From Megalopta genalis (Eukaryota > Arthropoda > Insecta > Hymenoptera > Halictidae), in the NCBI RefSeq assembly GCF_051020955.1, contig NC_135028.1:620001-684000 (forward strand): DNA of 64,000 bases, read 5' to 3'. Below, piece after piece: positions 55,094-64,000 of the stretch. The translations under genes and the position numbers were made by a program. The notes under the pieces were generated by a model. The model did not search any database and had not been told where the DNA came from. It worked only from the letters and a program-made list of their open reading frames with translations. The stretch's first letter is position 1; each line of letters starts with the position of its first letter.

Positions 55094-55345
55094 TTCTCTG
55101 CAATTCTCGCCCAACGTGTACCAAACTCTCTCCAATTGCCGCTCAACGTGTACCAAATTCCCCCTAATTGTCGCTCAGCTTGGAAGCAAAACTGGACAAT
55201 TTAGGGAGATCATTTTTACAGTATTCAATTGTCAACAATAATATAAAGACATAAAATCTAATACAACATATAAAATGAGACACAAAAATGATATAAATTT
55301 AATATAAAATTGAACCGCGAGGCTAATAATATCCACCTTACTCCA
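55094..55345. mobile_element. FB1-related element with triplicated end
   Basis: The left end consists of three tandem units of about 27-30 bp: GTAAGTTCTCTGCAATTCTC, GTACCAAACTCTCTCCAATT and GTACCAAATTCCCCCTAATT, each followed by a GC(C/T)CAAC or GCTCAG block. Each corresponds to the outer 30 bp of FB1. GGACAATTTAGGGAGATC, a loop-like ATTCAATTGTCAACAATA and a decayed right side (GAACCGCGAGGCTAATAATA) follow. Strongly diverged. Confidence 0.7.
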
Positions 55346-57536
55346 GCTAAAAACGAAAGATAAATCTTTCAACGGTATTACGAGATTACTTTGCGACGAA
55401 AAATCTGTTCATCCTCGACGTCCGTACGCCAAAAATCGTCGGAAACGTGCGAGGACGATCACCAAGTAATTGTACGAGCGCGAAAAGCAATATGCCAGGG
55501 CTAATGCGTTTAAAAAATTCATTTTCAGCTTCGACGAAGTCTCGAGCCGAACCGGTGCACGCGCGTGGAACGTTTCGTAGGAGAAAATTGAGAAACACGG
55601 TCTGCGCGACGGCATAAAATTGAAACAGAGAGAGAGATCGATAAACGCCGCGACAGCTTCGGAAGTCGCGGCGCGTCGGTTCACGGTCGGTCGGCGTTTT
55701 AATTTTGATTCGCGATTCGCGATTCTGAAACTATAGCGCGTTCCAGGCGTGACGGAATAATAACAGCGGCGTCCGCGTTTCTCCGGAAAACCATAATTCT
55801 CGGCGGAAAGCCGTAGTAATTTTCAGTCTCTCAAGTTCCGCGCGCCTCGGCCGTCCGCGTCAAGCTCTCAATGGAACCGTTAAGAAAGTAACGGGAAAAT
55901 TTCTGGCCAGCCGGGAAAACCGGTCTTAATTTATGATCATAATATCCTTGAAATATCGCTCTATTCGAAGCTCGATAATGAAACACCATCTTGCGCGCCG
56001 TCGCGGTGTAAAATCTTCGGGCAACACGATCGCTATCCGCGGAGTAATGCGATATCGCGTTACGCGGGAGCTGCTCTCACAGAAATTGCGGCATGAATAT
56101 TGCAACGCGCGTGAACTTCGCCGTTATCGTTATAAAATAGTTCGCCGGTCCCTGTCGAACTACCGAGACACGGCCGTCCATTCCGCGAATCATGAACGGG
56201 ACGAACCGAAACGGTAATTCATTTCGCAACTTTGCGCCGCGGACGCGCGAACTTCGTGAATTAAGGTGAACGGTCCCTGGTCGCGGTCATTTCCCAATTA
56301 ACGGCCCAGTTGTTCGGTTCACGTTCACGGTAACCGCGCTCCAATGAGATTTATTTATTCGTTCATCGACGCGTTCGACCGAACGCTTTATTTAGCAAAT
56401 GCGAGCGTCTAATTGCAATCGAAGCGAAGATATTTACAGTCGAGTTTTATTGATCGAGAGCTTTAGTTAGATGTCATAATTGGACTGCAGATTTTGTGCA
56501 GTATTTATGAGAATAATGCAATTTTGAAAACACGATTCTTTTCGACAATTTTTATTTTGCGCAATGATCCGCGGTACAGTCGTAATATTGCATTAAAATG
56601 TTACTAAGAAATGAACAAAATTAAGAGTTCGAGAAATTTCTATGCGATCAAGAGACTGCCGATTTCTTAAAATATCGTTAACAAATTAAATTTGATACTT
56701 CAACGAAATGTACATTTGTGGCATATTTCTGCGAACAATACGTGTCACGAAACAATCGTACAATAAAATGCGAAAGGTTCGTTAAAATTTGGACTAAAGG
56801 CAAGTTTTCATTCGGCATCCTATTTAGCCAGAAAAATTAATTATGAGCGCCGGTAACCGGGAATCGTTTTCAAATTGTATTCGAATCGGACAAAATGTTT
56901 CTCCGTGAGCTGCGCGGAACAGATAATTAAAACATCGATTCGGCAACAACTTACGGGAACAAACGCGTTAATTAAATAAGTTCGATAATTAAATACACGT
57001 TTCGGTGCGCGCTCGGGTTCTTAAAAAGTAATTAATGCGCGGTGGCTCGTGCCCGAAAAATAGATTCAATTAACGAGGGCGCGGTGCGTCGTGTCTTTCC
57101 ACGAAATGATCGCGCGCGACCCGATTGTTCGATAAAGCGTTAAACAATCGCGATTTTTCGAAAAGATTCAAATTTTCCGCGCGAGCACCGTTGCGGCCGC
57201 CGGGGCGCATGGCACAGTCGCGTGGAAATGTGTTAATAAGACCGTTAAATAGGGCGACCAACCCTGGATCTAAACGACCGTGACGAGTTCCATCGGAGCT
57301 TGTAATATCCCTCGCGATAAAATTACCAACTATAATAAATTCAACAATTGGAAATTGAACGCGACGAATCCTCGAATGTTGTTATCGTCCGAAAAAAACG
57401 AAACGTGTCACCTACAGGTCGCTGTATGCAAGATTTTACCGTTTTCATAAAATACCGCAGTATTTGGGGCGTCCGCGGTAATACCCACACGCTTGCCCTA
57501 CATGCGCCGCTGGACTTTGAAACGAGACATTCCGAG
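55346..57536. other. Unique sequence, no supported gene
   Basis: Frames at 55386-55684 (minus) and 55933-56217 (plus) are short and unrecognised. The 56.3-57.0 kb part is AT-rich. Nothing else is identified. Confidence 0.45.
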
Positions 57537-57658
57537 TACAATAATGTCTCCCTTACCGACGCTCGGATTGCGCACAAAACTGGACAATTTGGGGCGAGGA
57601 GATACGATTATTCGAGCCTTGCGATTTATTTTTATAGTTCTTGACAATTCGCATTAAA
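57537..57658. mobile_element. FB1 left-half copy
   Basis: TACAATAATGTCTCCCTTAC, GACGCTCGGATTGCGCACAA, GGGGCGAGGAGATACGATTA, then the loop (TTTTTATAGTTCTTGACAAT), stopping at GCATTAAAAACC. The right arm is missing. Confidence 0.88.
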
Positions 57659-58570
57659 AACCATCGCAGTAGCATTGCGAAACCATTGGCCGACCCAGTG
57701 ACGTTCAAAACCCTTAGTCGGTTCAACCTGTCCCCTCGGCCCTACCTTCCCGAGCTTCCCCCTAGTTTCCGCCGGTAATCTCGAACGGCCGAAGAAACGC
57801 GGGACGAGGAGGAGATTAAGCGAACCATCGCGTGGAACTGCAACCTTAATTGGGACCACGAAAACGCTCGCACGAAGAGAGCCAGAGAGAAAGAGTGAAA
57901 GAGCAAGAGAGAGCGAAAGAACGAGAGTCAGAGAGTGAATGAACGAGAGAGAGAGAAAGAGCGAGAGAGGGAGGAAGAAGAAAAGAACGTTCGTTTAATG
58001 AGCGACTAAGGGTTGCTGCTTGTCGAGACGCCGATTTTGAACGGCCTTACCGCCGCCGAAGGATATTTATCGAAGTAGAGAATTCTTCCGAGGGATTTTC
58101 TCCGCTCCGAATACGTTTCAATTTACTCGGCACGATTATGGGATCGTCGCTCGCGTTCCTTTTTCCGACGCGGACCCCTATTTCATCAGTTATGTATGTT
58201 GCAGCAGGACGCGTGAATATTCATGGTACCAGCGGAGTTTCATCCGCGTTACTTTCATGCTGCTATATACGTAGCTATTGGCGTACTTATCCTAACTGTT
58301 GTTGCGATAGAAATGAAAAATGCTCGTACAGTAATCATCATTTATTCGAGCGAAATGTGTTTTGTTAGAAATAAAGCGTCGAGTTGTTCTTTCTTTTCGG
58401 GGACAGCCCATTTGACGCATCTTTTTCAACCGAGCTTTCTCGAAAACGGAGCCTCGAATGAAAGAATGTTATCTCTTCTTTTTCACTTATTTGTTGACGT
58501 AGAATCTGCTTCTATGCGATTACATGCGATAACACTGGTTACACGACACACTGTACATAAATCGCGTAAA
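57659..58570. other. Unique sequence with GA-rich tract; weak membrane-like frame
   Basis: An irregular GA tract is followed at 58223 by an ATG-started frame of about 115 codons before it runs into the FB1 copy. Its first part contains one hydrophobic stretch (AIYVAIGVLILTVVAI). No family is recognised, and the frame only ends inside the mobile element. It is not called as a gene. Confidence 0.3.
57875..57985. repeat. GA-rich irregular repeat
   Basis: GAGAGAAAGAGTGAAAGAGC-type purine units over about 110 bp. Confidence 0.88.
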
Positions 58571-58792
58571 TACAGCAATGTCTCTCCAATTGACGCTGAG
58601 ATTGTCCACAAAAATGGACAATTTAGGAAGAGAAGATACGATTACTCGATCCTTCCGCGGTTCATTTTTATAGTTACAAATTGTCAAGAAATATAAAAAC
58701 GAGCTTCAAGACTTGAATAACCGTGTCTCTTCTTCCCAAATTGCCCATTTTCCTGTGCAATCTGGGCGTCATTCAGAGAGACATTACTGTGC
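58571..58792. mobile_element. FB1 foldback MITE, full, within inverted duplication
   Basis: The ends are TACAGCAATGTCTCTCCAAT and AGAGAGACATTACTGTGCA. The arms pair over AATTTAGGAAGAGAAGATAC opposite GTGTCTCTTCTTCCCAAATT, with the loop at TTTATAGTTACAAATTGTCA. The right arm has CAATCTGGGCGTC, the variant shared with 53620. It abuts copy B of the 142-bp segment. Confidence 0.92.
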
Positions 58793-58934
58793 ATGCATAT
58801 ATCAGAAGTAGGATACATCGAAATGTTTTAATGTCGCGAGCATTATGCTCCGCAACGTATCAATTGTTCAAACGACTTTTCGGATAAATTATCACGTACC
58901 TCGCACGTTCTAACAGACGTAAAAGCACACCCTA
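58793..58934 (-). repeat. 142-bp segment, copy B of an inverted pair
   Basis: TGCATATATCAGAAGTAGGA to ACGTAAAAGCACACCCTA, the reverse complement of copy A with few differences (for example TTTTCGGATAAATTA against TTATTCGAAAAG, and CACACCC against GGTATG). Confidence 0.9.
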
Positions 58935-59157
58935 TTAACCCTTTGCACTCGAAGCTATTTTAATTATATTGTAAACATATTTTCCGATCTACAACGTTTC
59001 TGTTTTATATGATTTATTGCGATTTATGCATATGGAAGCTTATTGGCAAGTACAAAACTTGCAATTTTAACAGTCTTTCAGATATAAACTATTACAATTA
59101 TTTTAAAAAATAGTATAGCAATTTTTAGTGGCGCCCCACTCGAGTGCAAAGGATTAA
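58935..59157. mobile_element. PB1 piggyBac-like MITE, complete
   Basis: TTAACCCTTTGCACTCGAAG to CCCACTCGAGTGCAAAGGATTAA, 223 bp. The right tip has one substitution (GGA for GGG). The interior is AT-rich, and the subterminal TTTTTAGTGGCGCC is shared with the other PB1 copies. Confidence 0.88.
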
Positions 59158-59711
59158 AACGTTTCGTTAGCAACGAAATCCGTTTCTTCCGCGTCGTTTC
59201 TATTATTTTTCCGCTCGCGTCGTCCACCTTGGTAAAATTGTTCCGTCTTCGCAAAACTGATTACACACTGTAGCATCCTCGTTTCGTCGTTCGCTTTTTG
59301 CGCCGCCGCAATATTTGTGAAGCACCTGATTCTTGCTAACGGGTCACGCGTTAACAAGTTCTCCGGAATTGGGTCACGCGATGACCCGATGATGGGGCGA
59401 TTGGCTTCGTTCAAGTTGTTGAAACGTTCCGGTAACGCGGCGTAAGCTCGCTTTTTCGGGGGGCCAGGGCCCGGTTTGAAATCACGAACGCGCGAACCTG
59501 TGATCACTCATCGTCAACAAGCCGCGAAGCATGTGACAACGCGTTGTCTGCGGAACAGCGGAGATTGAAGAGCGTCGACAGATTTTCGAGGAAAGTGATC
59601 GTTCGGATCAAACTAAATAATGTTTCGTTGACGCTTTTTTTACGTTCACGCGCGAGGTACGAGAAGGCTACGAAAAGTTGCTGCGATAAATCTCGTCTTT
59701 TCGTTGCTAAA
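59158..59711. other. Unique sequence, no supported gene
   Basis: A 117-codon minus-strand frame (59507-59154) is unrecognised. GGGTCACGCGTTAACAAGTT and GGGTCACGCGATGACCCGAT at about 59340 and 59370 are a short diverged direct repeat. Confidence 0.45.
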
Positions 59712-59942
59712 TACAGTAATTTCTCCCTAATTTTGCTATCGCTTGGAGCAACAAAAAACAAGTAAAAAAGCTCTCGTTTCGTAAGGAAAATTAAAAAAAT
59801 GCGTTTCGCAGATCTCGGTTCATTTTTACAGCTTCCAATCGTCAAGAATTACAAGAAGAATGTGGCAAGACCCAAATAATCGTGTCTCCTATTCCCGAAT
59901 AGTCCTCTTTCGTGCGCAATCCGAGCACGAATTAGAGAGTAT
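59712..59942. mobile_element. FB1-related element, diverged subfamily
   Basis: It begins TACAGTAATTTCTCCCTAAT, then TTTTGCTATCGCTTGGAGCA in place of the usual subterminal block. The loop side is TTTTTACAGCTTCCAATCGT, and the right arm (CAAATAATCGTGTCTCCTAT, CGTGCGCAATCCGAGCACGA) is closer to FB1. It ends TTAGAGAGTATTTTC. The arms no longer pair well. Confidence 0.72.
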
Positions 59943-60713
59943 TTTCTTTTCACTGGAAACCGCTCCAATCATGCGTGAAAGCGTGGCTTTCACGAGCATT
60001 TCCGTTTCAGTTGCGTTAATAGAAAACGCCATCGTTTTTTTTATCACGAAACGAATTCATCGCTTTGCCAAATTAACTAAACATTGCGGTCGATCCGGTA
60101 AATACGGGAGCAGATTCGAAAGCGCGCCGAGCGCGGAAAAGAAACAGAGTTCGTTCGAAAGAAGGGACCGTAAATGTTTCGGTTTAATGGATTCAGCGGA
60201 TCTAAAATACATTCCCAAATGCAATTTCCTCTGTGTCCTCCGGCCAACAAAAAAAAAGAGAAAGAGAGAGAGCGAGCGAGCGCAACAATACTACTCGCCG
60301 CTTCCGCGAAACCAACACCAGAATTCCGCGGGAACGGTGCTATTCGCTCGGCGATAAAAAATCAATTTCCCTTCCATCTCTCAAAACGCGGTCAGCCCAT
60401 CGGCAGAGATCGGTGCAATTTGTAATCCCCATTCTTCGGCCTCTTTGTCGAAGAACGGTCGACGCATTGTCGCATTGAAAATATCGGGTCTGGAACATAT
60501 TCGAGCCGTTTTTCACGGAAAAATTTCGATAAAAGATGAACCCTGGTCGCCGACGTGATTTAATGAGACCGGTAATTTATTACTGAAAGCATCGGCCGAC
60601 CAAATAGAGTGGAACAATTATCGAACAATTACTTTCGCTGATTACTTCAGCGGCCGAATAAGATTCGAAATAAATTCTTTCTAGTAATTCGTTGTTATCG
60701 ATGGCGCGCCTAT
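59943..60713. other. Unique sequence, no supported gene
   Basis: Three overlapping plus-strand frames at 59860-60478 in all phases include the A/GA-rich simple repeat. None is recognised. Confidence 0.45.
60247..60282. repeat. A run with GA and GAGC repeat
   Basis: Poly-A followed by GAGAAAGAGAGAGAGCGAGC. Confidence 0.9.
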
Positions 60714-60911
60714 TGCAGTAATGTCTCCGTAATTGACGCTCGGATTGTGCAGAAAAATGGACAATTTCGAGCCTTGCAACTCGTTTTTATAGTTGTTGAC
60801 AATCGATAGCCATAAAAAACGAGCCACGAGGCTCGAACAATCGTATCTCATCTCCCCGAATTTTCCATTTTCGTGGACAATCTGAGCGTCAAATAGAGAG
60901 ACATTACCGTA
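60714..60911. mobile_element. FB1 foldback MITE, full, shortened left stem
   Basis: The ends are TGCAGTAATGTCTCCGTAAT and TAGAGAGACATTACCGTA, 198 bp. The GGGAAGAGGAGATACGATTA block is missing from the left arm only (GGACAATTT joins CGAGCCTTGC). The rest pairs well, and the loop is at TATAGTTGTTGACAATCGAT. Confidence 0.92.
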
Positions 60912-63424
60912 TTTCTATAATTATAATAAACAACGTGGCCATTTCTGTTTCGGAACAAATTCGGTGAAACGATCGATCCTTTAAACAAACAACGAAATAA
61001 ACACTTCAAATCGTCCGTAACGAATGCCACCCGAGCTCTGTCGCGCTCTAAAAATCCTGGTAAAGTCGCATTCGCTCGAATCCATCGCGTTAAAGCCGAA
61101 TTACGAAATGCGCGTGGTCGAAGATTAGCGTCCGTCGCGGCGCTCGACGCGTTAATCGAGCCAATTGCGACGGGCGCAAAGGTTAATTCTCGCGGACAGA
61201 GGAAAGAGGAGAGAAAAATCACCCGGAACGAGATAAGTACAGGTTCGCCGAAGAGCCGGGATGAGGGTGGAGGAAGGGGCGAGGAAGAGGGCTAAGCAGG
61301 GTGGACACGTCGGTCGCGGAGAGAGGACATTAGGAATGAAAGATTAAAGTCCTCCGTGGCTAACAGCCTTCCTGGCCTTGGTCTAACGGATCGGGTGAGC
61401 GAAGGGAGGAGAGAAGGGAGGAGAAGAGAAGAGAAGAAGCTCGGCGGGAAAGCCGTCGAATCGAGGGAGAGCAAAGGGGTCGCCGGTTGTCCAAGCGACC
61501 GGGGAAACTTTTTCCGCGTATTACACAGCTTCTTTCCCGGCCGGCCGACACTGACGAATGCTCGGCCGCTGGAAATTATCTCGCATAAACTCCGCGGGAG
61601 GAATCCCGGTGGCTCGCAACGGCCACCTGATGTTCCGAGCACCGATATAGGACGCGCGGGAGAGAGCAGCGGGCTGCTCGTCCCCGCGGCCGCGTTTTTC
61701 CGCCGCGCGACTCAATCCATTTTGATCGTGTCGGGGAACAGGCCGATGTACAAGACTCGCTCCACGGTTTTTCCCCTCGGCGGCGACGCCGACAACGCCG
61801 GAGACGACAGCCAGTGAATTTCTCTTCGACGAAACGCCCGGCTGACGACGGAAACGAACTTCCACCCTTCGCGATCACGAACCGTTCCGCTCTAGCCAGC
61901 GGCGACCGCGAGCGACCGCGAGCTGTTCGCTCGAACCGCGGAATCTTCGAGACACTGTGCCACGATTTCCTCCTCGAATCGCCGACTTAAAAAATGTGGT
62001 ACGATGTTGTTCCTCCAGGTGTGATCGCCGTTGTCTGTTGCATCTGGCGGAAGCTCTACTTTTGTACGCGTCGTCGACAAGACGAGACTCTATATCTATA
62101 TATCTGTATATTTGTATACTTGTATATTTACACCTCTGTATATTTATATATATATTTGTATATTTTCGTGAATAATCCCCCGAATCAGCTCTCGAATAAT
62201 CTCGAGGATACATCACGTTGCGGGTTTACCATTTTCAATTTCGGCGGCTGGGAACACGAAGTCATAAAAAAATACCCGTCGAATATCTGTTTTCGTGCTC
62301 TACTTCTGCGCGACATTTTATTACGATCGAACCGTAACAGTTGGGGTAATACCGCCTTGCGAGTTACGTCGTCGAATTAGGTTTCGGATCGATGTAACGG
62401 TTTCGTAAAGAAAATAATTTCGTAGCTTTCTTCGAATTTTCGTGGCCGAGATTATAAATTATACGATTCGTAAACACGCTTTCGAATCGACGCACACACG
62501 CGCAAAGAGGTAAACGGAACACAAATACATACATACATGGAACAAATACGATACGTTTCACTTTCCGATGGAGAAACTTGCGCGAAATAATCCGTTGATA
62601 TTACAATGTTTCCCGCGGCCTAGATTATTTCGTTCGAACTCAGACTTGTTATTAATCCTACGGTAATCTCTGTCTCATTGTGCGCCCGTGCAATACTCTA
62701 CCAGCTTTATATCGAACGGCAGAAAACTGTTGGCCGTTCGGTTCGCCTGAACGAAGCGGCGATTATGCGAGCAACCAGGATACACGAACAAATGGGATTA
62801 AACGAAGAACAACGGTGCTACGATTATCTATTTAATTAATCTACTAATTTACATCGGCGCTGCCAGGGCGGACTAATTTAAATAAAATAAATTTTGTTAG
62901 ACAGAATTGCGGCGCGCAATTATTGGAACCGGGTCGCGTTTCCGGTGTCCATTATACGGCCCCTTTAATTTGCTCGCATCCCGCGTATGCACATCGCTCT
63001 TCCAAATTCCAATCGACTTCGTCAGTCGCGTAACGCTCCGCTGCCGGAAAATGTCCGACCGCATTTTCCAAGTGTCAACGTAATCACCTCTGCACGCGTT
63101 AAGGTCGCACTGTTTTCGCGCCGTCGATCGTTCGTTCCAAATGGATTCGAAAAAATTCGCGTCCGAAATGATTCGGGTCGTTCGGTCGAATTTTCTAAAA
63201 AGTTATTCCGTTTTTAAAAGGTGTGCAAATTTTTTATCGATTTTTATACAATTTCATCGAAGATAAGGTTTCTCATAATTATTTCAAAATATTCAATTTA
63301 CGGGCGCGTATAAAATTACAATGAAAATTAACGTACGTTTCGAAATTAATCAATTGTCCGCGAGCGTGCGTGCAATTTTCATTCCCTTGCCTCGAATATT
63401 TAAACTTCAATTTGAAGATTTTTA

Positions 63425-63565
63425 CTTCAGAATATTATATTTACTATATTCATTATATTTATACTATAATTATTATATTTACTATATTTATTATATTATA
63501 CTATATTTATTATATTTATTACATTTATATTATATTATAATAGCTATATACTATACATATAGTTA
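63425..63565. repeat. TATATTTACTATA AT-rich array
   Basis: Units of about 15 bp, TTATATTTACTATATTTA and variants. Confidence 0.88.
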
Positions 63566-63698
63566 CAGAGTGATCTGCTGAAAGTAACATCTCAGTTATC
63601 AAAGTTCCAAAGGGTTAAGCTCACAGAAAGAACGTTTCCCAAAGGTCAAAGTTGAGAAATTAATTTCTCGCCAAAAAAAATTCGCCGATTCCGAGCTG

Positions 63699-63723
63699 CA
63701 GAGAGAGAGAGGGAGAGAGAGAG
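63699..63723. repeat. (GA)n microsatellite
   Basis: GA dinucleotides with a GG interruption. Confidence 0.95.
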
Positions 63724-64000
63724 GCTGCGTTCAGCGAGATCCAAGCCAGCGAGCCGTGCTTTCGATTATCGCGCAGACGTCAATTACTCAATTAAGGAAC
63801 CGTGCGTGTCTAATTAAGCCGGTCGCAGACAGAGCCGGGATCTTCGGTGTTCGGCGGAGTGGCGCGTTCGACGATGAAACACGAATTCGCGGGATATGAT
63901 CGCGGCTGGCGCGCAAATATTAGCGCGACGCATGCACGGCCTAGTAATTGAAGCCTTTGAACGGCGAAGAATTAACCTTCCTCGTGCAAATATTCGAGAG

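Larger units (their letters stand above)
60912..64000. other. Unique sequence with GA-rich and CpG-rich block, no supported gene
   Basis: 61.2-61.45 kb is purine-rich on the plus strand (GGAGGAGAGAAGGGAGGAGA), and 61.45-61.96 kb is CpG-rich. The two resemble a promoter-type block, but no TATA/initiator pair or exon is clear. The 153-codon frame (61356-61817) starts with GTG and overlaps three opposite-strand frames. AT-rich repeats lie at 62085-62165 (TGTATATTTG-type) and 63425-63565 (TTATATTTACTATA-type). A weak PB1-end-like CCAAAGGGTTAA lies at 63607, and a GA repeat at 63699-63723. Confidence 0.4.

Noticed and set aside
63600..63620. CCAAAGGGTTAAG as a PB1 end
   Set aside because: It matches only the AAAGGGTTAA core, lacks GAGTGC, and has no partner end.
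1..64000. CRISPR arrays, tRNA and rRNA genes
   Set aside because: The tandem repeats here are contiguous minisatellites without unique spacers. No T-arm/anticodon-arm arrangement or conserved rRNA core was recognised by eye; a tRNAscan or Rfam run would settle this.

Overview
The window looks like noncoding DNA from an insect nuclear genome, most likely a hymenopteran (bee or ant type). This assignment is an inference. It rests on CpG-rich blocks alternating with AT-rich tracts, very many CT/GA microsatellites, absence of operon-like gene packing, and a mobile-DNA load made of short TA-flanked and TTAA-flanked nonautonomous elements. I recognise no protein-coding gene, tRNA or rRNA. Long open frames exist, but they sit in CpG-rich or CT/GA-rich sequence, often overlap equally open frames on the other strand, often lack an ATG, and carry no family motif. 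The window is best read as part of a large intron or an intergenic region.

The dominant structure is a family of foldback elements, called FB1 here. A full copy is about 200-230 bp and nearly perfectly palindromic. Its ends read TACAGTAATGTCTC and GAGACATTACTGTA, that is, CAGTAATGTCTC termini next to TA, which suggests a Tc1/mariner-type MITE. About two dozen full, half or fragmentary copies are spread over the window. A second family, PB1, has TTAACCCTTTGCACTC / GAGTGCAAAGGGTTAA ends, the signature of piggyBac-type MITEs at TTAA targets; there are four bodies and two solo ends. A third palindrome (FB2, 44327-44692) has TACAGGGTG ends, and a possible 0.7-kb relative lies at about 9.24-9.96 kb.

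A 32-bp minisatellite (MS32) occurs as four dispersed arrays near 18.7, 19.8, 29.9 and 31.9 kb. Some arrays are preceded by a shared leader and followed by a decayed FB1 right arm. The same leader and arm occur together without an array at 51.7-51.9 kb. This points to one composite repeat whose middle expands and contracts. A 142-bp sequence between an FB1 copy and a PB1 copy occurs twice in opposite orientation (53.35-53.73 and 58.57-59.16 kb), marking an inverted duplication around a 4.8-kb spacer.

Layout: 0-5.5 kb, FB1 copies, a hairpin-rich segment, PB1 and a CpG-rich block with a TATA/initiator candidate; 5.5-18 kb, FB1 copies in otherwise unique DNA with TA, ATTAGT and 9-bp arrays; 18-32 kb, the four MS32 arrays, one PB1 and two FB1 copies; 32-50 kb, sparse elements, 23-bp minisatellites, AT-rich arrays, FB2 and a CpG-rich block with a good splice donor; 50-64 kb, dense FB1/PB1 remnants and the inverted duplication. 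Three weak gene-part candidates are worth testing: a core promoter at about 4.4 kb, a 400-bp acceptor-to-donor open interval at 52.64-53.04 kb, and a short open segment ending in a GTAAGT donor at 41.05 kb.
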